From NCBI RefSeq assembly GCF_001984215.1, contig NZ_CP019420.1:5022001-5086000 (forward strand): a DNA stretch of 64,000 nucleotides. Reading direction: 5' to 3'. The notes beneath the pieces were generated by a model. It was not told where the DNA came from. It worked only from the letters and a program-made list of their open reading frames with translations, and searched no databases. Both the position numbers and the translations under genes were made by a program. Positions 8,472-17,902 of this stretch are shown here, one piece after another (the stretch's first letter is position 1; every line of letters begins with the position of its first letter). This stretch comes from Mycobacterium sp. MS1601 (GTDB taxonomy: Bacteria > Actinomycetota > Actinomycetes > Mycobacteriales > Mycobacteriaceae).

Positions 8472-10127
8472 TCACCATTGCTGGGCAGACACCGTTAGAG
8501 TGCGACAGGCGGGGGTGTCGGCCAGGTCGTGCGGCAGGTGATGGGTAGCCACCACGACAGTGCGACCGTGTTCCAGCAACCCACTGTCGGTGCGCAGCAG
8601 TGCCCGCAGGAGTTCATCGGCATCGGAGCGGTCCAGGTGCTCGGTAGGTTCGTCGAGCAGCACCACATCGGCCCGGCACAACAGCACCCGGGCCAAAAGC
8701 AGCCTGCGTCGTTGTCCCGCCGACAGTGCGGCCGGGCCACCGTCGAGCACGGTGTCCAGTGCGGCGGGCAAGCTGTCGAGCCAGTCCCGCAATCCCACCG
8801 CGGTCAACGCCGCGTGCAGTTCGTCGTCGGTGCAGTCGCCGCGGGCCACCAACAGGTTGTCGCGGACGGTGGTGGCGAAGACGTGCGCATCCTCGGCGAA
8901 GAACGCCAGCACCGAGCGGAGTTCCGGTTCGGCGAGCGTGTCGAGGGCGACGTTGCCCACGGTCACCTGGCCGGCCACGGGTGGAAGCAATCCGGCCAGC
9001 GTCATCAACAAGGTGGTCTTGCCGGAACCGCTGGGGCCGCGGACCACCAGCCGACTGCCCGGCGGCAGTGTCAGAGTCACCGGGGCGGCGGCCGTTTCGG
9101 GGGTGAAGCCTGCCACCAGTCGGTGGGCGCGCAGCGTGGTATCGGTGGGCCGGGTGGCGGTACCCGGCTCCGTGGCTGATCCGGTGAGGGCAAGTAGCCG
9201 GCGTGCGGCGATACGGGACCGGGTGAGCTGGATCGCCGCGGCGGGCAGTGCGGTGGTGGCCTCGAAGGCCGACAGCGGCAGCAGCATCAGGATCGCCAGC
9301 GTGGTCGGTGCCACCGACGGTGCGATTCCCAGACCGGCGACCACCGCACCCAGCACACTGATACCGATTGCCGCGGTCGGTACAGCCGCACCGAGCGCCG
9401 CGGGTCGCGCCGCCAGGTCCAGCGCGACACCCCAATCGCGCTGCCGTTGCCGAGATTCGGCGACAATCCCCGGCAACCGGCCGCCGACGCGCAGTTCGGC
9501 GGCATGGTCGAGGGCCAGCATGGCCAACCCGTCTCGCTGAGCGTGCAACTCTCTGGCCGCCATCTCCTGGGCCGCGGCGCCACGGGCGGCAAGCCACGGG
9601 GCCACCACACCGGCGATCAGCAGGCAGATCGCCAGCACCGCCGCAGCAACGGGGGAGATCAGCGCGATGGCCACCACCGCCGCTACCGACAACACAGCGG
9701 CCACGGTGATGGGCAGGACGGCCCGCACCACCACATCGGCCACGTCATCGACGTCGGCGCCGACCCGGCCCGCCAGTTCGCCGCCGTCCAGTCGGGCCAC
9801 CGTGTCCACCGGCCCGTCGGCCAGCGCACGGTAGAGCCGCGTCCGCGCTGTACCGGCGGCGCGCAGCGCGGTGTCGTGGGAGGCCAGGCGTTCGCAGTAA
9901 TGCAGGACGCCGCGGGAGATGCCGAAGGCCCGCACCGCCACGACGGCGACCGTGAGATCCAGGATGGGTGGCATCTGCCAGGCTCTGGTGATCAGCCAGG
10001 CCGACACCGCGGCCAATGCCAGGGCACTGCCCAGCGACAGCACCCCGCACAGGCCCGCCAGCAGCAGACGCGGCATCCGCGGTCGCAGCAGGTGCCACGC
10101 CAGCACCAGAGGATCAGACCGCAGCAT
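8472..10127 (-). CDS. cydC: thiol reductant ABC exporter subunit CydC
   Basis: One half of the CydDC heterodimer that exports glutathione/cysteine-type reductants and heme-related compounds and is needed for cytochrome bd assembly. About 551 aa: six membrane helices (residues 1-310), then an ATPase domain with Walker A GPSGSGKTTL, signature LSAGQRRRLLLARVL and Walker B VVLLDEPTEHLD. The ATG at 10127 gives MLRSDPLVLAW, with GAGG nine bases upstream; a GTG at 10142 is possible. It overlaps the end of cydD, so the two should be coupled. Last gene of the cydABDC operon. Confidence 0.92.
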   Translation of the reverse strand: MLRSDPLVLAWHLLRPRMPRLLLAGLCGVLSLGSALALAAVSAWLITRAWQMPPILDLTVAVVAVRAFGISRGVLHYCERLASHDTALRAAGTARTRLYRALADGPVDTVARLDGGELAGRVGADVDDVADVVVRAVLPITVAAVLSVAAVVAIALISPVAAAVLAICLLIAGVVAPWLAARGAAAQEMAARELHAQRDGLAMLALDHAAELRVGGRLPGIVAESRQRQRDWGVALDLAARPAALGAAVPTAAIGISVLGAVVAGLGIAPSVAPTTLAILMLLPLSAFEATTALPAAAIQLTRSRIAARRLLALTGSATEPGTATRPTDTTLRAHRLVAGFTPETAAAPVTLTLPPGSRLVVRGPSGSGKTTLLMTLAGLLPPVAGQVTVGNVALDTLAEPELRSVLAFFAEDAHVFATTVRDNLLVARGDCTDDELHAALTAVGLRDWLDSLPAALDTVLDGGPAALSAGQRRRLLLARVLLCRADVVLLDEPTEHLDRSDADELLRALLRTDSGLLEHGRTVVVATHHLPHDLADTPACRTLTVSAQQW

Positions 10128-11799
10128 GGCTGCCCACCTCACGCTTACTCACCGCGGTCACGTGATCGGCGATCGCCAGCACCGGGGCGCGGTGGCCGAC
10201 GATGACCACCGTGGCTCCGGTGCGGGACCGGGCGACGAGCGCCTGCAGCACGGCCTGCTCGGTCGCGGCGTCCAGGTGGGCGGTGGGTTCGTCGAGCAGC
10301 AGCACCGGGGCCGGCGAGCCGAGGGCACGCGCCAGGCCGAGTCGCTGGCGCTGTCCGAGTGACAGTCCGACCCCGCCGCGGCCAACGACGGTGTCCGCGC
10401 CGTCGGGCAGCTCGGCCAGGACGCGATCGAATCCGGAAGCGGCGCAAGCGGACTCGGGGTCGGTGAGTGGGCCGTAAAGAGTCAGATTGTCGGCGACGCT
10501 GCCCGGTATGAGCACCGGACGCTGCGGCAGCCAACTCAATTGGGCCCACCAGGCCGCCGGCTCCAGATCGGCGACGTCGAGGTCCCCGACGGTGACGCGC
10601 CCGGATGCGGCGCGTGTCAACCCGGTGATCACCTGCAAGGTGGTGGACTTGCCGGCACCGTTGGGGCCGGTGAGCACGGTGACGCGGCCCGGCTCGAACC
10701 GGGCGTCCAGGTGGGCCGGTGCGAAACCTGAACGGCTTGGCACGCAGAGTGATTCGACGACGATGGTGGCGCCGGCGGCTTGCACCGTCGCGGTACCCGC
10801 TACGGCTGTGGGGCGCTCATCGATGAGTGTGAACGCACGTTCGGCGGCCGTCTTGCCGTCTTGCGCGGCATGGAACTCGACGCCGACGCGCCGCAGCGGC
10901 CAGAACACATCCGGCGCCAACAGCAGCACCGTCAGCGCCGTCGCCAGGTCGAGGTCGCCGTACACCAGCCGCAGTCCGACGCTCACGGCCACCAGCGCCA
11001 CCCCGAGGGTGGCCAGCAGTTCGAGGACGAACGAGGACAGGAACGCGATGCGCAGCGTGGCCATGGTGGAGCGGCGATGAGCGTTTGACAGGTCGGCGAT
11101 TCGGCTCTCCGGGCCCTGTGCCCGGCCGAGGGCGCGCAGGGTAGGAATGCCTGCGATCAAGTCGAGCATCCGCGCCTGCAAAGCGGTCATGGCGTCCAGT
11201 GCGGCGGCGGATCGTTCGGCGGTGGCCAGCCCGATCAACACCATGAAGATCGGGATCAGGGGTAGCGCCACCAGGACGATGGCGGTGGCCTGCAGATCGA
11301 AGACCGCCATCACCAGCACCGCCGCCGGGGTGAGGATGGCGGCCAGGATCAGTGCGGGGAGGTAAGCGGTGAAAAATGGGCGTAGGCCGTCGAGTCCGCG
11401 CACCACCACAGCGGCCGCCTCGTCGCGGCGTTCGGCGATGGTGCGCGGATCTGCAGCGGTCACGGTCTCGAGGACGCGCCCGCTCAGATCGGCGATGGCG
11501 CCGCTGGCACCACGCTGGCTCAGTCGCGCCTGGGTCCACTGCGCGGCGGTGCGCACCGTCCACAACACCGCCAACAGAACCAGTTCGGGTGCCCAGCCAG
11601 ACAGCGAGCGGCTGGCGGGATCGGTGATGATGCCGCTGACGATGTGTGCCAACAACACCGCCGACGCCAGCGCACTGCCGGCGATCACCACACCGCACCC
11701 CACGGTGGCCGCCAGGAAGCGCCGCACCGCGACCGAGGCCCGGATCAGTCGCGGATCCAGCGGCGCCCGGCTGCCTGGCGTGCGTGGGGTGGCGGTCAG
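10114..11799 (-). CDS. cydD: thiol reductant ABC exporter subunit CydD
   Basis: Partner of CydC. About 561 aa with six N-terminal helices and an ATPase carrying GPNGAGKST, signature LSLGQRQRLGLARAL and VLLLDEPTAHLD. The start is unusual. The conserved N-terminus (PLDPRLIRASVAVRRFL) has no ATG, GTG or TTG closely upstream. A CTG at 11799 overlaps the cydB stop as CTGA, the geometry usually seen with ATGA. The open frame extends much further upstream, but that part only shadows cydB. A later GTG at VRRFL would remove conserved residues. I chose the CTG. Confidence 0.85.
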   Translation of the reverse strand: MTATPRTPGSRAPLDPRLIRASVAVRRFLAATVGCGVVIAGSALASAVLLAHIVSGIITDPASRSLSGWAPELVLLAVLWTVRTAAQWTQARLSQRGASGAIADLSGRVLETVTAADPRTIAERRDEAAAVVVRGLDGLRPFFTAYLPALILAAILTPAAVLVMAVFDLQATAIVLVALPLIPIFMVLIGLATAERSAAALDAMTALQARMLDLIAGIPTLRALGRAQGPESRIADLSNAHRRSTMATLRIAFLSSFVLELLATLGVALVAVSVGLRLVYGDLDLATALTVLLLAPDVFWPLRRVGVEFHAAQDGKTAAERAFTLIDERPTAVAGTATVQAAGATIVVESLCVPSRSGFAPAHLDARFEPGRVTVLTGPNGAGKSTTLQVITGLTRAASGRVTVGDLDVADLEPAAWWAQLSWLPQRPVLIPGSVADNLTLYGPLTDPESACAASGFDRVLAELPDGADTVVGRGGVGLSLGQRQRLGLARALGSPAPVLLLDEPTAHLDAATEQAVLQALVARSRTGATVVIVGHRAPVLAIADHVTAVSKREVGSHAAV

Positions 11800-12845
11800 T
11801 GCGAGTGCCCCAGACCGATGGGGTCGGGTATCCGGTCGGTCGAGATGCGCTGCCGGAACACCCAGTACGTCCAGGCTTGGTAGATGACCACCAGTGGCGC
11901 GAAGATGGCCGCGGCCCACGTCATCACCGTCAATGTGTATGGGGTGGAGGACGCGTTGAAGATTGTCAGGCTCCAGTCCGGATTCAGCGTCGACGGCACC
12001 AGGTTCGGGAACAGCGCCCCGAACGCCAGCACGATCACGGCCACCACCACCAGCGTTGTCGAGATGAAGGCCCACCCGTCGCGGGTCCCCCTGTGCAGCA
12101 GCGCAACTGCCGCCAGCTGGGCCACAACGGCCAGGGCCAGCACCGCCCAGGTCCACGTCTTGCCATACCCCAGTTGGGTCCAGATGCCGAAGCAGGCCAC
12201 CAGCGCCGTCACCGGCCAGGTCAACAGCCGGGCCACCCGCAGGATGTCGGTGCGGATCTCACCTTCGGTTTTCAGTGCCAGGAACGCCGCGCCGTGCAGC
12301 AGGAACAGCCCGCCGGTAGCCAGCCCGCCCAGCAGTGTGTACGGATTGATCAGCGCGGCGAAGGTCAGGTGAATCTGGGCGTCCGCGTCCACCGGCAGCC
12401 CCTGCACCAGCGACGCGAACGCAACGCCCCACAGGATGGCGGGCACCCAGGAGCCGATGGCGATGCCGAGGTCGGCGCGTTTGCGCCAGGTCGCGTCGTC
12501 GATCTTGCCGCGCCATTCGATGGCCACGATCCGCAGGATCATCGACAGCAGGATCGCCAGCAGCGGCAGGAACAGTCCCGAGAACACCGTGGCGTACCAG
12601 CCGGGGAACGCGGCGAACATCGCTCCGCCCGCGGTGATCAGCCACACCTCGTTGCCGTCCCAGACGGGTCCGATGGTGTTGAGCACCGCGCGGCGGCGTT
12701 TGTCGATCGTCACGGAATCGGAACCGCTGCCCATGCGGGCAAGGGGTTCCATCAGCATGCCGACGCCGAAGTCGAAACCCTCGAGGACGAAGAACCCGAG
12801 GAACAACACGGCGACGAGGATGAACCAGATCTCTTGAAGTCCCAT
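11796..12845 (-). CDS. cydB: cytochrome bd ubiquinol/menaquinol oxidase subunit II
   Basis: Membrane subunit of cytochrome bd, the high-affinity, proton-pump-free terminal oxidase. The 349-aa protein starts MGLQEIWFILVAVLFLGFFVLEGFDFG, and the segment GPVWDGNEVWLITAGGAMFA is diagnostic. About nine membrane helices, typical length. It lies 13 bp downstream of cydA and upstream of the CydDC transporter needed for assembly. In mycobacteria the enzyme supports respiration at low oxygen and when the bcc-aa3 route is blocked. Confidence 0.96.
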   Translation of the reverse strand: MGLQEIWFILVAVLFLGFFVLEGFDFGVGMLMEPLARMGSGSDSVTIDKRRRAVLNTIGPVWDGNEVWLITAGGAMFAAFPGWYATVFSGLFLPLLAILLSMILRIVAIEWRGKIDDATWRKRADLGIAIGSWVPAILWGVAFASLVQGLPVDADAQIHLTFAALINPYTLLGGLATGGLFLLHGAAFLALKTEGEIRTDILRVARLLTWPVTALVACFGIWTQLGYGKTWTWAVLALAVVAQLAAVALLHRGTRDGWAFISTTLVVVAVIVLAFGALFPNLVPSTLNPDWSLTIFNASSTPYTLTVMTWAAAIFAPLVVIYQAWTYWVFRQRISTDRIPDPIGLGHSH

Positions 12846-12858
12846 GGTCGCTTGCTCC

Positions 12859-14322
12859 CTAATACGCGAACGAGAGTGGGGCCACGTCGTCGTCGCCGGG
12901 TGGCTTGGGTGGCGCCGGCTCGGAGTCGTGTTCCTGTGGGCCCGAGACGATGTAGCGGCGCAGGAGGTAGAACCAGATGACCGCCAGCACCGCGTAGGTC
13001 AGGGTGAGGCTGATCAGACTGATCCACACCATGGTGGACGAGTGGCCGGACACCCCCTCCTGCACGGTCAGATGCAGCATCGGGTCACCGTCGATGTTGG
13101 GTACCACCACCCAGGGCTGACGTCCCATCTCGGTGAAGATCCATCCCGCACTGTTGGCCAGAAAAGGTGTCGGCAGGGTCAGGAGCGCGAATGTCGAGAG
13201 CCATTTCTTGTCCGTGGTGCGGCCGCCCCTGGTCAGCCACAGGGCCGCGAGTGCGAACAGCACCGGCACCGCCATGAAGCCGATCATGGCGCGGAACGAC
13301 CAGTAGGTGACAAAGAGGTTCGGCCGGTAGTTGCCGGGGCCGAACTTCTCCTCGGCCTGTTGTTGCAGGTCTTCGACGCCGTCGAGCGTGACGCCGGTGA
13401 ACTTGCTCTCGGCCAGGAACGGCAGTACGAATGGCACCTTGATGAGGTGGATGACGCTCTCGCAGTTGTTGTGCGTTCCCACCGTCAGGATCGAGAAATC
13501 GGGATCGGTTTCGGTGTGGCACAACGATTCCGCCGACGCCATCTTCATGGGCTGCTGTTCGAACATCAGCTTGCCCTGGATGTCACCGGTGAAGAACAAC
13601 GCGGCCGCCGAGATCAGTGCCACCCAGCAGCCCAGGATGGTGGCGGGGCGGTACATCGTCCGGGTCTCGGGAACGGTCTCGGTCCCGGTGCGCGCGTTGC
13701 GCACCATCCACCAGGCGCACACACATGCCACGAACGTGCCCGCGGTCAGGAATGCGCCTGCGACGGCATGCCAGAACGCGGCGATACCGGTCTCGTTGGT
13801 GAACAGCGCGACGATGCTCTCGAGTTCGGCGCGGCCGGTCTCCGGGTTGTAGCGCGCACCCACGGGATGCTGCATGAACGAGTTGGCGGTGATGATGAAG
13901 AACGCCGACAGGTTCACCGCGATGGCGACGATCCAGATGCAGGCCAGGTGGACCAGTCGAGGCAGCCGGGTCCAGCCGAAGATCCACAGGCCGATGAAGG
14001 TGGACTCGAAGAAGAAGGCCACCAGGCCTTCCATCGCCAGCGGTGCTCCGAAGACGTCGCCGACGAAGCGGGAGTACTCACTCCAGTTCATCCCGAACTG
14101 GAATTCCTGCACGATGCCGGTGGCCACGCCGATGGCGAAGTTGATCAGGAACAGCTTGCCGAAGAACCGCGTCAGCCGGTACCACTCCGAGCGCCCGGTG
14201 ATCACCCAGATGGTCTGCATCACTGCGATCAGTGGCGCCAGACCTATGGTCAGCGGCACGAAGATGAAGTGATAAACCGTCGTGATTCCGAACTGCCATC
14301 GCGATACGTCGAGGGCGTCCAT
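12859..14322 (-). CDS. cydA: cytochrome bd oxidase subunit I
   Basis: Carries hemes b558, b595 and d and the quinol-oxidising loop. About 487 aa, starting MDALDVSRWQFG; the following YHFIFVPLTIGLAP contains the conserved N-terminal heme-ligand histidine. The region GRQPWVV and the C-terminal helix are typical. The ATG at 14322 is preferred over a GTG at 14328 because GGGAGG then sits seven bases upstream. First gene of cydABDC. A palindrome overlapping the likely -10 lies 29-50 bases upstream, suggesting repression by a dimeric regulator. Confidence 0.96.
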   Translation of the reverse strand: MDALDVSRWQFGITTVYHFIFVPLTIGLAPLIAVMQTIWVITGRSEWYRLTRFFGKLFLINFAIGVATGIVQEFQFGMNWSEYSRFVGDVFGAPLAMEGLVAFFFESTFIGLWIFGWTRLPRLVHLACIWIVAIAVNLSAFFIITANSFMQHPVGARYNPETGRAELESIVALFTNETGIAAFWHAVAGAFLTAGTFVACVCAWWMVRNARTGTETVPETRTMYRPATILGCWVALISAAALFFTGDIQGKLMFEQQPMKMASAESLCHTETDPDFSILTVGTHNNCESVIHLIKVPFVLPFLAESKFTGVTLDGVEDLQQQAEEKFGPGNYRPNLFVTYWSFRAMIGFMAVPVLFALAALWLTRGGRTTDKKWLSTFALLTLPTPFLANSAGWIFTEMGRQPWVVVPNIDGDPMLHLTVQEGVSGHSSTMVWISLISLTLTYAVLAVIWFYLLRRYIVSGPQEHDSEPAPPKPPGDDDVAPLSFAY

Positions 14323-14350
14323 GTGCACCTCCCGGGGCCGCGGGTCTCAT

Positions 14351-14372
14351 CTACTACGACACATTGTAGTAG
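14351..14372. promoter_or_regulatory. perfect 7-bp palindrome over the probable cydA promoter (BlaI/CopY-like arms)
   Basis: The + strand reads CTACTAC, eight bases (GACACATT), then GTAGTAG. On the minus strand TACAAT (14368-14363) inside it would serve as a -10 with a leader of about 34 nt to cydA. TACTAC/GTAGTA arms are those of BlaI/MecI/CopY family operators, including the mycobacterial BlaI homologue; assignment to that family is inference. Confidence 0.6.
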
Positions 14373-14442
14373 AGCGCATGGCCGTGCGACCAGCACTTGA
14401 AGACTTCCACCGCAGTGACGTCCCCGACAAGGGACCTTCGGT

Positions 14443-15027
14443 CTACCCGGTGAGGGCTTTTGATTCCTTCCTGATGCCGAAGGCCATCACGATCTCGAAC
14501 ACGCCCGTCACGATCAGCCAGATGCCTACCACCAGCGCCAGTGTCGCCAGCGATTCGAACGGCATCACCATCATCACGATGCCCGCGATCAGCGAGACGA
14601 CACCGAAGAAGATCTCCCAGCCCCGGCCGGGCAGCGTCTTGTCACTGATCGCCGAGGCGGTGGTGGCCACGCCGCGGAAGATGAAGCCGATGCCGATCCA
14701 AATCGCCAGCAGCAGAACGGAGTCCGCCAGGCTCAGGAAACACAGCACACCCAGCACCACCGAGGCCAGGCCGCTGATCCCCAACAGGACCTTGCTGCCC
14801 ACTGGAGCGCGCAGGCTGAAAGCCAGCACCACCTGGGCGATTCCGGTGACCAGCAGATAGGCGCCGAAGAAGATGGCCGCGATCAGGATGGAGATGCCCG
14901 GCCACGCCACGACGGCGATACCGAGCAGCACGGCAAGCACCCCCGAGATCAGGGTGGACTTCCACAGATGAGGTAGCAGTGAAGGAGCCGGACCGGAGAC
15001 CGGACCAGGAGCTGGTGTCGTGACCAT
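14443..15027 (-). CDS. HdeD family / DUF308 membrane protein
   Basis: A 194-aa protein with six closely spaced hydrophobic helices and short loops, the HdeD/DUF308 pattern: VLAVLLGIAVVAWPGISILIAA, IFFGAYLLVTGIAQV, then VLGVLCFLSLADSVLLL. In enterobacteria HdeD is linked to acid resistance; in actinobacteria the role is unknown. The start at 15027 (MVTTPAPGP) follows a Pro-rich lead; no clear ribosome-binding site is visible, and an upstream ATG at 15045 is possible. It lies upstream of cydA on the same strand with about 120 bp between, including the cyd palindrome, so it is probably transcribed separately. Confidence 0.8.
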   Translation of the reverse strand: MVTTPAPGPVSGPAPSLLPHLWKSTLISGVLAVLLGIAVVAWPGISILIAAIFFGAYLLVTGIAQVVLAFSLRAPVGSKVLLGISGLASVVLGVLCFLSLADSVLLLAIWIGIGFIFRGVATTASAISDKTLPGRGWEIFFGVVSLIAGIVMMVMPFESLATLALVVGIWLIVTGVFEIVMAFGIRKESKALTG

Positions 15028-15233
15028 GGCGGAAGTGTGGCACATGCAGATCGCAACCGCGTTGAGTTCCGGTCACAGTCGGTAACGTCGGCGAGTACGG
15101 AGAATGTCCTCATGCCCAAAGGGCGTGGTGGTTAATGTTCGGTTACCGGGGCTGCACTCCGGGTGCCCGGTGGTTAAGGTCGTCGGCGGTCCGGGACCGT
15201 CGCAGGATGGCCCGATCAAAGAGAAGAGGGAAC

Positions 15234-16166
15234 GTGGAATCTGGAAACCAGACCCGCTCGGGACGATCTCGTTGGTGGTACGCGCCAGCGATATTCGCCG
15301 TCGCGGGCGCCATGACGCTGTCGGGCTGTGCGGCAGGGACGGACAGCAGTAGCAGCAGTGAAGAATCCACCCCTGCCGAAGCCGGCTCGTCGGCGGCAGT
15401 CGAGGAAATCGCCAACACGGTCCCCGAAGACATCAAGTCCTCGGGCAAGTTGATCGTCGGCGTGAACATCCCCTACGCCCCCAACGAATTCAAGGACGAG
15501 AGCGGCAAGATCGTCGGTTTCGACGTCGACCTGATGAACGCCATCGCCGCCACCCTCGGCCTCACCGCCGAGTACCGCGAATCCGATTTCGCCAAGATCA
15601 TCCCGTCCATCCAGGGCGGCACCTTCAATGTCGGCATGTCGTCGTTCACCGACACCAAGGAACGTGAGCAGACCGTCGACTTCGTGACCTACTTCTCCGC
15701 GGGTACTCAGTGGGCGCAGAAGCCGGGTGCCGGCATCGATCCCACCAACGCCTGCGGCAAGAAGGTCGCCGTGCAGGCCACCACTTACCAGGAGACCGAC
15801 GAACTGCCGGCCAAGAGCGCGGCGTGTACCGAGGCCGGCAATCCGCCCATCGAGATCATCCCGTTCGACGGCCAGGATGCTGCCACCAACGCGGTGGTGC
15901 TGGGCCAGGCCGACGCCATGTCGGCCGACTCCCCGGTCACCGCGTATGCCATCAAGCAGAGCGACGGCAAGCTCGAAGCGGCCGGCGAGCTGTTCGACGC
16001 CGCACCCTACGGCTGGCCGGTGGCCAAGGGTTCTGCGCTGGCACAGTCATTGCAGCAAGCCCTCGAGCACCTGATCGAGAACGGTGAGTACGAGAAGATC
16101 TCCACCGACTGGGGCGTCGAAGAAGGCATGATCGACAAGCCGGTCATCAACGGGGCGATCAGCTGA
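15234..16166 (+). CDS. amino-acid ABC transporter substrate-binding lipoprotein (family 3, GlnH-like)
   Basis: Periplasmic-side receptor of the importer encoded downstream. About 310 aa from the GTG at 15234 (AGAGGGAAC just upstream), with a signal peptide and lipobox LSGC. The mature protein is an SBP_bac_3 fold: KLIVGVNIPYAPNEF, IVGFDVDLMNAIAATLGL, GMSSFTDTKEREQTVDF and DAMSADSPVTAYA. It sits three bases upstream of the permease gene. Nearly every motif recurs in the extracellular part of the kinase at 17903, so the two are paralogues within one locus. Ligand probably a polar amino acid such as glutamine or glutamate, by family only. Confidence 0.9.
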   Translation: MESGNQTRSGRSRWWYAPAIFAVAGAMTLSGCAAGTDSSSSSEESTPAEAGSSAAVEEIANTVPEDIKSSGKLIVGVNIPYAPNEFKDESGKIVGFDVDLMNAIAATLGLTAEYRESDFAKIIPSIQGGTFNVGMSSFTDTKEREQTVDFVTYFSAGTQWAQKPGAGIDPTNACGKKVAVQATTYQETDELPAKSAACTEAGNPPIEIIPFDGQDAATNAVVLGQADAMSADSPVTAYAIKQSDGKLEAAGELFDAAPYGWPVAKGSALAQSLQQALEHLIENGEYEKISTDWGVEEGMIDKPVINGAIS

Positions 16167-16169
16167 TCC

Positions 16170-17096
16170 ATGAGTGTTGACGCGCCGCCTTCACCCACCG
16201 GTCCTGCTGCCATAAACGCGGTTCCGCTTCGGCATCCATGGCGGTGGGTGGCGGCGGCCGTCATCCTCATCTTGGCGGCCCTGTTCATCTACGGGGCGGC
16301 CACCAACCCGGCCTATGGCTGGTCGACCTACATCGAGTACCTGTTCAACGAACGGGTTCTGATGGTCGGCCTGGTCAACACCTTGCAACTGACCGTGTAC
16401 TCGATGGTGCTGGCCATCCTGCTGGGCATCCTGCTGGCGGTGATGCGACTGTCGCCCAACCCGGTCTTCAGTTACGTCGCGTGGGTATATCTGTGGATCT
16501 TCCGCGGTACCCCGGTGTACGTGCAGCTGGTGTTCTGGGGTCTGCTGCCGACCATCTACCAGAACATCCAGCTGGGTGTTCCGTTCGGTCCGTCGCTGCT
16601 GCACTTCAACCTGCAGGCGTTGTCATTCCCGTTCGCGCTGGCCATCATCGGCCTGGCCCTCAACGAGGCCGCGTACATGGCCGAGATCATCCGTGCCGGC
16701 ATCAGTTCGGTTCCCGAGGGGCAGCTGGAAGCCTCGACGGCACTGGGCATGTCATGGGGCCTGGCGATGCGCCGCACCGTACTGCCCCAGGCGATGCGGG
16801 TGATCATTCCGCCCACCGGCAACGAGGTCATCAGCATGCTGAAGACCACCTCGCTGGTCACCGCGGTGCCCTTCGCGCTGGACCTCTACGGCATCACCTC
16901 ACGTGAAATCGCTGCGCGCATCTTCGAACCCGTGCCACTTCTGCTGGTGGCTGCCACCTGGTACCTGGTGGTCACCAGTGTCCTCATGGTCGGGCAGTAC
17001 TACCTGGAGAAGCACTTCTCCCGCGGCGCGTCACGCAAGCTCACCGCCAAGCAACTCGAGGCGCTCGCCAAAGCGCAGATGGGGGAGCAGCCGTGA
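16170..17096 (+). CDS. amino-acid ABC transporter permease
   Basis: A 308-aa membrane subunit of the His/Glu/Gln family (HisM/GlnP type). It has the N-terminal helix after a short cytoplasmic tail, the segment [16 protein letters not shown] that marks this family, and the coupling loop [27 protein letters not shown]. The single permease gene suggests a homodimeric channel. The C-terminus after the last helix is a basic tail ending AKAQMGEQP. Its stop overlaps the ATPase start (GTGA), so the operon is tightly coupled. Confidence 0.92.
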   Translation: MSVDAPPSPTGPAAINAVPLRHPWRWVAAAVILILAALFIYGAATNPAYGWSTYIEYLFNERVLMVGLVNTLQLTVYSMVLAILLGILLAVMRLSPNPVFSYVAWVYLWIFRGTPVYVQLVFWGLLPTIYQNIQLGVPFGPSLLHFNLQALSFPFALAIIGLALNEAAYMAEIIRAGISSVPEGQLEASTALGMSWGLAMRRTVLPQAMRVIIPPTGNEVISMLKTTSLVTAVPFALDLYGITSREIAARIFEPVPLLLVAATWYLVVTSVLMVGQYYLEKHFSRGASRKLTAKQLEALAKAQMGEQP

Positions 17097-17854
17097 CGCT
17101 GATGGTCAAAGCCGAGTCGGTGTGCAAGGACTTCGGTGCGCTCAAGGTGCTCAAGGGCGTCACGCTCGAGGTGGAGCGTGGCCAGGTGTTGGTGCTGGTG
17201 GGTCCGTCGGGTTCGGGCAAGTCCACGTTCCTGCGGTGCATCAACCACTTGGAACAGGTCAACGCCGGGCGGCTCTATGTCGACGGTGACCTCATCGGAT
17301 ATCGCGAGCGTGGCGGCAGGCTGCACGAGATGTCGCCGCGCGACGCCGCCAAACAGCGCCGCGACATCGGGATGGTGTTCCAGCACTTCAACCTGTTCCC
17401 GCATCGCACGGTTCTGGAGAACATCATCGAGGCGCCCATGCAGGTCAAGGGCGTCAAGAGGAGCGCGGCCATCGAGAGGGCCAAGGACCTGCTCGGCCAG
17501 GTGGGATTGTCGGCCAAAGCCGATGCCTACCCCGCCCAGCTGTCGGGCGGCCAGCAGCAGCGCGTCGCGATCGCCAGAGCACTGGCCATGAGCCCCAAGC
17601 TGATGCTGTTCGACGAGCCCACCTCGGCGCTGGATCCCGAACTGGTGGGTGAGGTGCTCGGCGTCATGAAGAAGCTGGCGTCCGAGGGCATGACGATGGT
17701 GGTGGTCACCCACGAAATGGGTTTCGCGCGCGAGGTGGCCGACCAACTGGTGTTCATGGACGGCGGAGTCATCGTTGAGTCCGGTGACCCGCGCGAGGTG
17801 CTCAGCAATCCGCGCCACGAACGCACAAAAGCGTTCCTGTCCAAGGTGATGTAG
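17093..17854 (+). CDS. amino-acid ABC transporter ATP-binding protein
   Basis: A 253-aa ATPase with Walker [13 protein letters not shown]-loop [13 protein letters not shown], signature [15 protein letters not shown], Walker [15 protein letters not shown] and switch histidine in VVTHEMGFA. These match GlnQ/HisP-type ATPases closely, apart from a short insert around [18 protein letters not shown]. It completes a three-gene importer. The kinase gene begins only 48 bp after its stop, in the same direction, with no terminator hairpin that I can see, so the kinase is probably in the same transcription unit. Confidence 0.93.
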   Translation: MTLMVKAESVCKDFGALKVLKGVTLEVERGQVLVLVGPSGSGKSTFLRCINHLEQVNAGRLYVDGDLIGYRERGGRLHEMSPRDAAKQRRDIGMVFQHFNLFPHRTVLENIIEAPMQVKGVKRSAAIERAKDLLGQVGLSAKADAYPAQLSGGQQQRVAIARALAMSPKLMLFDEPTSALDPELVGEVLGVMKKLASEGMTMVVVTHEMGFAREVADQLVFMDGGVIVESGDPREVLSNPRHERTKAFLSKVM

Positions 17855-17902
17855 CCTCAAGCGACCCAAGCGGGGGGCTTGGTGGCCGGCCGGGAGTTGA
17901 CC

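Noticed and set aside
11800..12156. N-terminal extension of cydD by about 119 codons
   Set aside because: It lies wholly inside cydB in another frame and has no similarity to the CydD N-terminus.
15072..15086. GTCAC-n5-GTAAC as a GlnR site
   Set aside because: Spacing is one base short of the usual 11-bp phase; the pair at 15131-15146 fits better.
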